Below, piece by piece: positions 51,701 through 58,485 of a stretch of DNA of 64,000 bases. How positions within the stretch are numbered: the first letter of the stretch is position 1; the number at the start of each line of letters is the position of its first letter. Source of the DNA: JAFGUB01 sp050305515 (GTDB taxonomy: Bacteria; Campylobacterota; Campylobacteria; Campylobacterales; Sulfurimonadaceae); contig JBNLFL010000013.1 in NCBI GenBank assembly GCA_050305515.1, forward strand, positions 1 through 64,000. The letters run 5' to 3'. The notes beneath the pieces are model-generated. The model did not search any database. It saw nothing but the letters and a program-made list of their open reading frames with translations, and had not been told where the DNA came from. Made by a program: the position numbers and the translations under genes.

Positions 51701-52201
51701 CATAATGTATTTAACAACACGCTCCTCGGCCTCACGCTCGCCAATGACCATTTCGCCGATGATGTTGATGTTCACACGGGTGCCTTCAAGGGCGCGGGCG
51801 CGAATGTGGCGTATGAGCGGCGTCTCCTCCCCCTTGATGACGATGGTGCTGACATCTTCTCTCAGATAACGAATGAAAAGCGGAACCGACACGGACGGGA
51901 GATAGATGCCGACATGGCGAAACAGCCAGATAAGCAGCTGCTCGAATGTAGAAAAGAAGCTTCGGGTGTCGTATTTTGCAAACAGGTATTCGAGCTGGTC
52001 GGCCACGCGCTCGGGATTGTCTGAACGGAAACTCTGGTCCAGCAGCTCGATAAGGAAGACCTTGTTGCGCGGATTTTCAAGCATTTTCCCCATAATGAGG
52101 TGCAGGCGTTTTTCATCTTTTTTACGACCGCTCTCGAGTGCAAGCTGCCATGTCCGTGCCAATGTTTTAACCGATTCGTGCAGCGTGTTTTGTGATGGCA
52201 T
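48716..52201 (-). CDS. putA: Bifunctional proline dehydrogenase / P5C dehydrogenase PutA
   Basis: A 1161-residue protein. ATG 52201 with AAGGAG seven bases upstream is chosen; the 69-residue N-terminal extension from 52408 has no ribosome site and is unlike the family. The proline dehydrogenase barrel is in the first half (YISIKISTIFSQITPLAHAW, KIRLVKGANGEMEQTEASLR). The aldehyde dehydrogenase half has the Cys in FNNSGQKCSATS and ETGGKDATIVTA. It oxidises proline to glutamate with FAD and NAD. No N-terminal RHH DNA-binding domain is present, so it is not an autoregulator. Two TTACATGTAA copies (48913, 51549). Confidence 0.93.
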   Translation of the reverse strand: MPSQNTLHESVKTLARTWQLALESGRKKDEKRLHLIMGKMLENPRNKVFLIELLDQSFRSDNPERVADQLEYLFAKYDTRSFFSTFEQLLIWLFRHVGIYLPSVSVPLFIRYLREDVSTIVIKGEETPLIRHIRARALEGTRVNINIIGEMVIGEREAEERVVKYIMTLQHPDIDYISIKISTIFSQITPLAHAWSVARIGERLERIYRAAMLHLTCKNEPKFVNLDMEEYRDLALTIDAFTQTLEKPEFHTLHAGIVIQTYLPDAMKHIEALVAWTKHRVANGGAPVKIRLVKGANGEMEQTEASLRGWECVTYESKAQTDANFKRAVELLLTPETAPAVHVGIASHNLFDHAHAWLWAKQQGVERYHSAEMLEGMSEAAYEVLKKEGMNVILYAPTATKETFTNAIAYLVRRFDENTAEQNFLRHSFGLHADTPEWETLLQSYEDSLALMPTLSEQPRRVQDRSVAQPPERIDTQRYRFSNEPDTDFALEANRLWAEGIVKKWKHIGAHGGYHAAPVIAGSSVETGTRIRVMDPSQYYDNVEVGSVIRADTAQLRRAVDTGAADPDGWRQLGSEARQKILMQVADEFRKARADLIGIAAAEVGKTFGETDVEVSEAIDFLNFYPYSVRKLEALENITATGKGLGLVISPWNFPIAIPTGGIAAALASGNCVILKPASEAALCAQRLCECFWAAGVSRNVLQFAPCSGETASAHLVADARVDFVIFTGGEQTAYRILQTRPDIHLSAETGGKDATIVTAMADREQAVKNVVASAFNNSGQKCSATSLLVLEREVYEDAHFKATLEDAAASLQVGSVWELHHRIGALSHPPAGALQQALEGIEPHESWLIPPVYANENPYMLRPAIRWGTQQGDFCHMNELFGPVLSVMCAENLEEAIAIVNATGYGLTSGLESLDLREQEFWQEHLKAGNLYINRMTTGAIVLRQPFGGMGLSAIGSGRKAGGFNYVAQFMNISHPAPTAAPDPMATAQEIAGAFRKVLETEFMRRHDYVNVRGESNEIRYLPLRNVLLRIEESDAPYAVLSSIMAIRMSGAALSLSLSQSVSQTLEQQARTLLGNGDTLSRDTEAQLCKKLLHVSRVRFLNPSHVTQEHYKAASKRGIHIASEPFVAEGRIELMHYFIEQSISNSYHRYGNLGIHALES

Positions 52202-52449
52202 GGCGGACTCCTTAATGCAGTGACAGACGTAGAAAAAACGCATTGATTTTTTATAAACGAAGAACAAAGGGTAACAAATGAATCTTAACGCTGTCTGATA
52301 CGAAGGCCCGAGAAGTGCCTGAAAAAGGCGTTTTGGCACCTGTTGACGGTGGCTGTGGCAAATGTGGAAATTTAGGTTTTGACTTTCCGTATATCTCCTG
52401 TTTTGCATTGCTTTGGCAGCTTGTAGCGGCAGAAAAGGTACAATGCCCG

Positions 52450-52564
52450 CTATAAAGATTTACTGGCGGGTTCCGTTAAAGCAGCCTTGTCTTTGAAACA
52501 AAATCTGTTGATGAGGACCTTGTTACATGTAAAACAGGTATTGGCATCACTCGATCCGTTTTCT
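52450..52564 (-). pseudogene. Possible remnant of a small Cys-containing protein
   Basis: One minus-strand frame here reads DANTCFTCNKVLINRFCFKD, then KAALTEPASKSL and a stop, unlike the frame of the gene at 52565. It looks like the end of a short zinc-binding cassette protein, with no start of its own unless it lies in the next gene. It may be a cassette fragment. The TTACATGTAA at 52523 encodes part of the TCN string. Confidence 0.25.
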
Positions 52565-52888
52565 TTAATCTCCTCCAGCACCGGAACCTTCACTTCCACC
52601 ATCAGAACCAAAATGGCCACCAGACGATGAGCTATCACTTGAGTAGTGGTCCCAAAAAGCGTACCATTTGACATCATCACCTTGTCTGCTCTCATCTTTA
52701 TAGCGTGCATATCTACTCAATAAATACAATTCGACAACTGCACCAATGACAGGTACCAAGAGTATGAATATCACTTTGAAAATTTTTTGATGAACTTCAT
52801 ACAATATATCTTCGTTGATGACGGCGAAAATAGCTGCAAGATCAAGGAGTATTACAAGTGCAATAGGTAAAATCCATAAATGTTCCAA
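52565..52888 (-). CDS. Small two-span membrane protein with Ser/Gly tail (cassette gene)
   Basis: A 107-residue protein starting at TTG 52888, with AGGAG six to ten bases upstream. Two transmembrane helices (ALVILLDLAAIFAVI and FKVIFILLVPVIGAVVELYL) are followed by a soluble tail ending in Ser/Gly/Asp repeats (SSDSSSSGGHFGSDGGSEGS). The QKIFKVIFILLVPVIGA string resembles that of the cassette protein at 61452. It lies directly after an attC-like site. Function unknown. Confidence 0.65.
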   Translation of the reverse strand: MEHLWILPIALVILLDLAAIFAVINEDILYEVHQKIFKVIFILLVPVIGAVVELYLLSRYARYKDESRQGDDVKWYAFWDHYSSDSSSSGGHFGSDGGSEGSGAGGD

Positions 52889-52894
52889 ATGTAC

Positions 52895-52948
52895 TCCTAA
52901 CGTTTGAGTTCAGTGACGCAGTGCGTTCACTGCTAAGTTTTGTTGTGT
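52895..52948 (-). repeat. attC-like recombination site, between RT cassette and membrane-protein cassette
   Basis: The left core is TCCTAAC, followed by GTTTGAG. An imperfect hairpin (CAGTGACGC / GCGTTCACTG with one unpaired base) fills the centre, and the right core is GTTGTGT. The reverse-transcriptase gene ends inside the site (stop at 52933-52935), as is common for cassette genes on this strand. The layout matches integron attC sites read on the minus strand. Confidence 0.65.
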
Positions 52949-54660
52949 ATATATTCATTTAGTTTTAAACAATCCAATCTATTATTATTTTGTCTAGTAA
53001 AAAATTGATTATTAGTTAAATCTGCAATTAATCTTATTTTTTCTGAAATCTTAGAAAAGTCTCTATCTTCTTTTAATGTTTGACCGTCTTTTAACTTCTT
53101 CATTTCTTCCACAAAATCTTTTTTCATACAATCTCTAACGATACCAAGCATATAATCTGGAATGGAGAGTAAAATATCATCTTTACCACTTTTTGATATT
53201 ATAGTATTTGGAAAAAAGTTTCCTCTTATGCGAACAATTTTTTCTAATATTGTTACTGTAATTTTTGAATTTTCTTCAACAACGATTATATTTTTATTAT
53301 TTCTATACCTTCTTAATATGTTTTTCATCAAACTATCAAATAGAGCATAGTAATTATTTTGAAAAGTAACTTTCTTCAGTGGTTCATTTTCAGATTTAAA
53401 CATTAGGTGTGTTTCAATATTTAGCTCTCTCAATATTGATATGTAATCACTTTTTACATTTGGGTCATCTTCACTATAATGAAAAAGTCTATTCTTTTGT
53501 TTATCTGTCAATCCATTTCTTAGGTCTGATACTAAATCACTTTTTAATGAAATTAATCTATCAGTAATAGTATTTTTTAAAAAATCTCCATTTATTGAAA
53601 CAAGTGATAAAATTAATGTTTTTTTATCAGGAGTTTCGCTTTCATCTATATAATGATATGTACATAAATCGCTTTTTTTCTGTGGAACATCCATATAAAT
53701 ATTTTCCAAATATAGATTATTGTCTTTTAATATGTTTATAAAATCTGATTGGTATTTTTTACCTAATGACTTTTCAATTCCCAATATATAAACAATTTTC
53801 CCATATATGGTTCTTATTCGTGTATAGCCATCTTCAATATTAAAATAATTTTCTGGATATTTGTTTAAATAATATAATTCCTGTCTTATTTTCCTTTTCA
53901 TTATTTTAGGAACTCTTGGGTATTTATCATTTGATATACTCAGACCTGTAACGTATTGAGGCTGTCCATACTTTAGGTTTATAGTTTTTTCTTCATTGAT
54001 TTTAAAAGAATACTTTTCAAAAATTTCTTTGATTTCATCTGTTGAAGGGAAATTATTTATATCAGATGAAAAAGTTATATCATCACTATATCTACTTATT
54101 TCTACGTTATATTTTTCAGCCAACATTTTAAGTTCTAAATCTAAATCAAAACAATATAAATTTGCTAAAATAGGGCTTGTATTAAAGCCCTCGTATAATA
54201 TGTCATCTAATGTGCATAAGTCTGAAAATATCTCTGCTCCATTTTCAGAAAATCCAAGTTTTAAAAAAACGCTTTTTATGCCTTCTTTTGTAATTGATTT
54301 AAAATAATCTTTGATGTCGATTTTAAATAGATACTTCTTATTTAAATGTTGTCTAGCATTTGTCAAGACACCTCTATCCTTGATAAATCCATGTGCTATA
54401 TTACTGATATAAGAATCTCTATCTTCTTTTATTCTTTGCTCTATAATGTGTAGCAGTTCTTTATAAAATAGATTATATGGAGGATTGATTTTTATGACTT
54501 CTCTATATTTTTTTATATGCTTTGGATTCTTTTTAGGTATGTTAAAAAGACTAATATATGTCTGATTTTTTTCATTATTGCAGATAGAATTAAGAAAATC
54601 TATTGGGGTGTTAAAACTTTTGGAGATTATTTTTAATGAGTTTAATTGATTTAGGTTCAT
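52933..54660 (-). CDS. Retron-type reverse transcriptase fused to DUF3800
   Basis: A 575-residue protein. RT fingers and palm: FKIDIKDYF (motif A, Asp115), EGFNTSPILANLYC (motif B) and YSDD at 191-194. Retron signatures NAxxH (NARQH, 101-105) and VTG (237-239) are both present. From about 334 a DUF3800 domain follows (YIDESETPDKK, LILSLVSINGDF, then DDILLSIPDYMLG), an RNase H-like fold. RT-DUF3800 fusions match retron type VII as I know it, where the RT makes an RNA-linked DNA and the partner is the defence effector. The gene is very AT-rich compared with its flanks and is an integron cassette. No clear ribosome site precedes ATG 54660. Confidence 0.8.
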   Translation of the reverse strand: MNLNQLNSLKIISKSFNTPIDFLNSICNNEKNQTYISLFNIPKKNPKHIKKYREVIKINPPYNLFYKELLHIIEQRIKEDRDSYISNIAHGFIKDRGVLTNARQHLNKKYLFKIDIKDYFKSITKEGIKSVFLKLGFSENGAEIFSDLCTLDDILYEGFNTSPILANLYCFDLDLELKMLAEKYNVEISRYSDDITFSSDINNFPSTDEIKEIFEKYSFKINEEKTINLKYGQPQYVTGLSISNDKYPRVPKIMKRKIRQELYYLNKYPENYFNIEDGYTRIRTIYGKIVYILGIEKSLGKKYQSDFINILKDNNLYLENIYMDVPQKKSDLCTYHYIDESETPDKKTLILSLVSINGDFLKNTITDRLISLKSDLVSDLRNGLTDKQKNRLFHYSEDDPNVKSDYISILRELNIETHLMFKSENEPLKKVTFQNNYYALFDSLMKNILRRYRNNKNIIVVEENSKITVTILEKIVRIRGNFFPNTIISKSGKDDILLSIPDYMLGIVRDCMKKDFVEEMKKLKDGQTLKEDRDFSKISEKIRLIADLTNNQFFTRQNNNRLDCLKLNEYIHNKT

Positions 54661-54671
54661 ATACTATATAG

Positions 54672-54749
54672 CAATATGGGTAAATAGGTAGATTGTAATT
54701 AACTTTTTATCGAGCACGAATTCGCACTCTACAATTATTCCCCATATTG
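54672..54749 (-). ncRNA. Candidate retron msr-msd RNA
   Basis: On the minus strand, CAATATGGG (5' end at 54749) and CCCATATTG (54672-54680 on the plus coordinates) can pair over 9 bp, like the a1/a2 stem of retron RNAs. Inside are GTAGA/TCTAC pairing and a hairpin centred on CGAATTCG. The expected transcription start from the promoter at 54757-54785 falls at about 54750, the first base of this stem. The 78-base core is short for a retron RNA, and branching G and msd borders are not defined. Confidence 0.5.
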
Positions 54750-54756
54750 TTCCTTT

Positions 54757-54785
54757 ATTATATCAGTTTTTGCTTTGATACACAA
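54757..54785 (-). promoter_or_regulatory. Cassette promoter with -35 in the attC core
   Basis: On the minus strand, TTGTGT (54785-54780) and a perfect TATAAT (54762-54757) are 17 bases apart. The -35 overlaps the GTTGTGT core of the neighbouring attC site, so cassette insertion itself would build the promoter. It would transcribe the candidate RNA and the reverse transcriptase. Confidence 0.6.
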
Positions 54786-54847
54786 CGTTTGAGGAGAGCG
54801 AATAAGTTGCCGCAAGGTAACTTATTCGCTCCTCTAATTTGTTAAGC
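54780..54847 (-). repeat. attC-like site downstream of the DUF4238 cassette
   Basis: ACACAAC at the left and a perfect GTTRRRY core GTTAAGC at 54841-54847. Between them is a long near-perfect stem (GAGGAGAGCGAATAAGTT with AACTTATTCGCTCCTC) around GCCGCAAGGT, with extrahelical bases in one arm as expected of attC. It begins five bases after the end of the DUF4238 gene. Confidence 0.8.
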
Positions 54848-54851
54848 ATTA

Positions 54852-55748
54852 TTATTCTCTATAAAATGGTTCTAAATCAGTTATTTCCCATAATGGGTAA
54901 TTTAGACCATCTGCTGCACTCATAATGATTTGTATACTATTATATGCTTCATTTTCTTCAGTACTATCCAGAACATGTAGTGAAAATGGTGCTTGTGGAT
55001 ATTTGCCTAATACTTCAGAGAACATTTCATCAGCAATAATACCATCATGTTTCGGACTTATAATTAATGATTGTTTAGCAGCTTTGGCTAAATAAAAGTT
55101 AATCATATGTGCACCACCTTTATCTAATTCGCGCCCAATGGTTTCATTTGGGTAATCTATAAATGCATTCCAGTTACTAGGCATAGAACAAGCTACAAAA
55201 CATATACGTGGACTAAGTGGATAAAATAAACAGCTATCTGGTCTTTCAATAAAGCCAGTTTGTAAAACTGGGTTATCTGTTCGAACAAAATAATCATCTT
55301 TATGAGCTACTAATAGACACCAGTCACGATTTGCTACAAAACTTAAATCAGTACACTCCTTACAACCAACTCTATCATGGGCAGGTTTATCAGTCAAATT
55401 AAATTTAGATTTAACAAAATTTTCGTAATGAATAAATGTAGGTGTTCTTACAAGTTGTGACAAAATAAATTGTGCCCAAACTATACGTTCTTCTGAATTT
55501 AGGTCATTACAATTCAGAATTTTATTATAAATAATTGCTGCGTCGTTTTCTAGTTCTGTATTTAATGCATCTTCAACCGCCCAAGTATAAATTCCACGTT
55601 TTCTACCCCACTGTTTTGTTCCTTTCGTAGACTTTTTTACTGTATTAGAATATGAGCAACTAAAGAAAGAAATATATCCTTCATCATCTGCCCAAGGTTT
55701 ATTAGTAAAAACTGGAGAATAGTGAGATAATGGTAATTTTTTTGCCAA
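54852..55748 (-). CDS. DUF4238-like cassette protein
   Basis: A 298-residue soluble protein. HYSPVFTNKPWADDEGYISF near the start, LNSEERIVWAQFILSQLVR in the middle and FVRTDNPVLQTG followed by LFYPLSPRICFV fit the DUF4238 family (TxDNPV...FPLSP). Function is unknown; such genes are frequent in variable islands and have been suggested to act in defence (not shown here). It is the first gene after the leader repeat at 55774 and carries an attC site at its 3' end. Confidence 0.6.
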   Translation of the reverse strand: MAKKLPLSHYSPVFTNKPWADDEGYISFFSCSYSNTVKKSTKGTKQWGRKRGIYTWAVEDALNTELENDAAIIYNKILNCNDLNSEERIVWAQFILSQLVRTPTFIHYENFVKSKFNLTDKPAHDRVGCKECTDLSFVANRDWCLLVAHKDDYFVRTDNPVLQTGFIERPDSCLFYPLSPRICFVACSMPSNWNAFIDYPNETIGRELDKGGAHMINFYLAKAAKQSLIISPKHDGIIADEMFSEVLGKYPQAPFSLHVLDSTEENEAYNSIQIIMSAADGLNYPLWEITDLEPFYRE

Positions 55749-55773
55749 ATTTATTACTCCAAGATATTTGAGT

Positions 55774-55941
55774 ATTTAACTATATTATTGATACCCACAA
55801 TATGCCTTTTTACCGGAAATCCATCAGATAATCAGACATCAAAAATGTCCTGATATTGAAAATCTGTATTTAGAATTTAACAAAATGACATATTTTTGAA
55901 GATTTTACGCTCTTTTACTTGAAATTATCTCCGTTTTTATG
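55774..55941 (-). repeat. Array leader repeat, copy 1 (attI-like candidate)
   Basis: ATTTAAC (a RYYYAAC core) is followed by TATATTATTGATACCCACAA and TATGCC. After a 60-base insert absent from copy 2 comes a 61-bp block starting CAAAATGACATATTTT. Both blocks recur at 62133-62256. It stands upstream of the first gene of a cassette run, where attI and the cassette promoter would be. No integrase gene is next to it. Confidence 0.6.
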
Positions 55942-56280
55942 TCTTTTTGATTTTGATAGCCAGACATTATGTCCTGCTATCAGGCGAAAAACGTAATAAA
56001 AGGACATTATGTCCTGTCTATTGAAAGAAAACGGAAGCAGCTGTTTTTGTCAGCTTCTGGGTTTGGAGCTGTTGTTCAGTATTTTAAGAATCTTCGGTGT
56101 GACGGCCAGATCGAGCGCGGTGAGATGCAACTGTACTCTTTGGTATTGTTCAATGTTACATGTAAGCCTGTTTTCCATTGCTATTTTCAAAAATCACAAT
56201 ATCAATAGATAGAAAAAATCCAACTCTTTGAGTACAATTTTCTGACCCGTGTTTGCCAATAAAATCGTATAAGGATTATT
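55942..56280. other. Non-coding stretch with ACATTATGTCCTG repeats
   Basis: ACATTATGTCCTG occurs at about 55964 and again inside the perfect palindrome AGGACAT-T-ATGTCCT at 56001-56015; a related AGACATcaaaaATGTCCT lies at about 55834. These could be operator sites. Short open frames here (55969-56208, 56009-56212) have no recognisable content. A TTACATGTAA copy is at 56156-56165. The last bases hold the AAGGA ribosome site of the next gene. Confidence 0.45.
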
Positions 56281-57462
56281 ATGAAAGATCAGTTTTTAAA
56301 AATACTGGCATTGTGTTTGGTGTATTTCCTCAATGGATGCGGTTCGGATTCATCTTCTGCTTCTAATGACACTACACCCCTTTACCGCTGCAATAAATCT
56401 GAAAACAATTCATCAATAGTCAAGCCTAGCGGTGTCTATACAAGCGTCATAACCGCTGGTGCAGTTGAAAACACACATATGCAAGGCGGTTTGGTTCGGG
56501 TGCGCTGGGCTGAGCTGGAACCGACCCCGGATCATTATGATTTTACTGCTATAGAAGAGAGATTGGCTTTATTGCCAGAGGGCAAATTATGGACATTGGC
56601 AATTCATGGAGGATGGAGTTCTCTTGATAGAAGCGATCCTGATTTATACGATACTAACGGAAAAGCACTACTAGATTTTGAAATGTCACCGGCATGGCTT
56701 GAATCAACCTATGGCATTGGTACGTTTTCAATGGAGTTTCGTGGTGTTAGCGTTACTATGCCCAAGTACTGGGACAGTGTTGTACAGCAGCGTTTATCAA
56801 CGATGTTAAATGCGGTAGCCACGCACTATAAAAACGATGCTCGCTTAATGTTGGTCTATGTACCTCAAATGACCAGCAATGGCCTTGAAGGACACTTCAA
56901 CGGTGTGCCTTACGAAACCCTTATTGCCGCCGCAGGTATTGATCCATCTCAAAACAACGCAGAGCAAGCGTTTGAAGATATTTGGGTGGATGCCGCGCTT
57001 GAGGCTTCTCAAAGTACAGCAGATGCGTTTGACAATAAAGCAATTGCATTTGAAGTTCATGAAGTTATTGGCCGAACCTCCATACCTATACGCATTATGT
57101 ATGGACTGCTAGAGCCTGCTTTTGAATCACGTGCGGGCGTTGGGATGTGGTGGATTTCAGGAGGAGATACCTATCAGCCCGATTTAGTAGCCGCACTTGC
57201 TGAATACCCAGGTGATCTGTATGGACAAGTTATCAGCGACTCTTCACGAAGTGATCGTTTTGCCAATAATGATTATGGCGAAGTGTTTACGCAAGCAAAG
57301 GATTTATGTATGCGCTACATAGAGCCTTGGAATTACGAATTTGAAAACAATACTCATAACGATTTGATGGATGATTTTAATACGTACGCTACAGATTATT
57401 TTGAATCACAAACAAAAAAAAGAGCTACTGTAATACCTTCATTATTCATTGAATTGTTGTAA
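56281..57462 (+). CDS. Lipoprotein with glycoside-hydrolase-like TIM barrel
   Basis: A 393-residue protein with a lipobox (VYFLNGC at about 20) and a Ser-rich linker. GGLVRVRWAELEPTPDHYDF, followed by TAIEERLALLPEG, is the beta/alpha entry of GH42/GH10-like barrels. MTSNGLEGHF and IAFEVHEVIGR may hold acidic catalytic residues, but I cannot assign a family with certainty. It ends with TVIPSLFIELL, similar to the C-terminal tail of the protease and beta-helix proteins. Surface location is likely. Confidence 0.65.
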   Translation: MKDQFLKILALCLVYFLNGCGSDSSSASNDTTPLYRCNKSENNSSIVKPSGVYTSVITAGAVENTHMQGGLVRVRWAELEPTPDHYDFTAIEERLALLPEGKLWTLAIHGGWSSLDRSDPDLYDTNGKALLDFEMSPAWLESTYGIGTFSMEFRGVSVTMPKYWDSVVQQRLSTMLNAVATHYKNDARLMLVYVPQMTSNGLEGHFNGVPYETLIAAAGIDPSQNNAEQAFEDIWVDAALEASQSTADAFDNKAIAFEVHEVIGRTSIPIRIMYGLLEPAFESRAGVGMWWISGGDTYQPDLVAALAEYPGDLYGQVISDSSRSDRFANNDYGEVFTQAKDLCMRYIEPWNYEFENNTHNDLMDDFNTYATDYFESQTKKRATVIPSLFIELL

Positions 57463-57471
57463 TTTATACTT

Positions 57472-57502
57472 GCGCAGCCGTTAGCTTGGTAAGTGGCTGT
57501 GC
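57472..57502 (+). terminator. Hairpin after the glycosidase-like gene
   Basis: GCGCAGCC and GGCTGTGC pair over 8 bases (one G-T) with a 15-base loop, nine bases after the stop, followed by CAGTGTTTT. It is a plausible terminator. The loop holds GTTAGCT, so a degraded attC is an alternative. Confidence 0.4.
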
Positions 57503-57622
57503 CAGTGTTTTAAAGATGTAGCCCTGTGATGCTAGCGCAATAGTTTATTATAGCAATCCTGGAATAGTTTTGCAGTTTCAAAAACCCTATAATCTCCTCA
57601 CAAAGATTTTGAAAGCGAGCAG

Positions 57623-58474
57623 ATGAAAAAAGCACTAGAACACGCTGATACATTGCCTCAAAAAGAGAACTATATTCAGAGTGTCTATAAGGTCATTTTT
57701 TATATTGAGCAAAACTATGGTTATGAACTAACTTTGGAAGAGCTTGCAAGTGTTGCCGGATTTTCAAAGTACCATTTTCACCGGATATTTAAATCCATCA
57801 CTGGTGAGACTTTGAGTGATTACATCAGAAGGGTTAGGCTATCTAGTACGACGTTAAAGCTTAAAACCAATCAAAAGATCACCCACATTGCCATGAATAG
57901 CGGATACGAAACCAATGCCTCGTTTTCAAAAGCCTTTAAAAAGCATTTTGGGGTAACGCCAAAAGCGTTTTCAAAAAATGCCAAAACAAAAAAAGGAAAG
58001 AACGTGTTGGAACCGGAAATTATTGAAATAAAAGATATTGAACTTCTCTATGTCAGAGCAACCGGAGCGTACCACCAATCTGTAGAGGAGTCATGGAACA
58101 AGATTATTGAATTTGCTTCTAAAAAGAACCTCTTTGGAAAAATCAAAGCACGCTATGGAATTGCGCATGATAATCCCAATGTTATAGAGAGTGACAAAAT
58201 CCGCTATGACGCCTGCATTGAAACGGATAATGTCGAGGTTGAAGCTGATGGTGATATTGCATCAAAAATCATCACGGGCGGAAGGTATGCAAAATTTTTG
58301 CATCGTGGCAATTATGAAGATTTGGGCAAGGCACACGAAGCAGTGTCAAACTGGATTATAGACAGCGCGGTTGTGCTTAGAGACACGCCTGTTTTTCATA
58401 AATATTTAGATCTGGACCCAAGGGGAATGGAACCTGAGTTGTTGCAAACTGAAATTTATGTGCCTGTTTATTAA
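57623..58474 (+). CDS. AraC-family regulator with GyrI-like ligand domain
   Basis: A 283-residue protein. Two helix-turn-helix units at the N-terminus: LTLEELASVAGFSKYHFHRI and KITHIAMNSGYETNASFSKA then FKKHFGVTPKAF. A GyrI-like small-molecule domain follows from about residue 130 (IELLYVRATGAYHQSVEESW to PELLQTEIYVPVY). It would bind amphipathic compounds and control efflux or metabolism. It is 11 bases before the methyltransferase gene, likely its partner. Confidence 0.85.
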   Translation: MKKALEHADTLPQKENYIQSVYKVIFYIEQNYGYELTLEELASVAGFSKYHFHRIFKSITGETLSDYIRRVRLSSTTLKLKTNQKITHIAMNSGYETNASFSKAFKKHFGVTPKAFSKNAKTKKGKNVLEPEIIEIKDIELLYVRATGAYHQSVEESWNKIIEFASKKNLFGKIKARYGIAHDNPNVIESDKIRYDACIETDNVEVEADGDIASKIITGGRYAKFLHRGNYEDLGKAHEAVSNWIIDSAVVLRDTPVFHKYLDLDPRGMEPELLQTEIYVPVY

Positions 58475-58485
58475 GTGAGCAGATA

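Noticed and set aside
50486..52024. Long plus-strand open frame of 512 codons
   Set aside because: It is antisense to putA, has no ribosome site or family features, and its composition is the mirror of a GC-rich real gene.
52202..52408. 69-residue N-terminal extension of PutA
   Set aside because: No ribosome site, Cys/Phe/His-rich and unlike PutA; AAGGAG precedes ATG 52201.
55969..56208. Short plus-strand frames before the glycosidase-like gene
   Set aside because: Two overlapping frames of about 70-80 codons without ribosome site, motif or consistent codon use.
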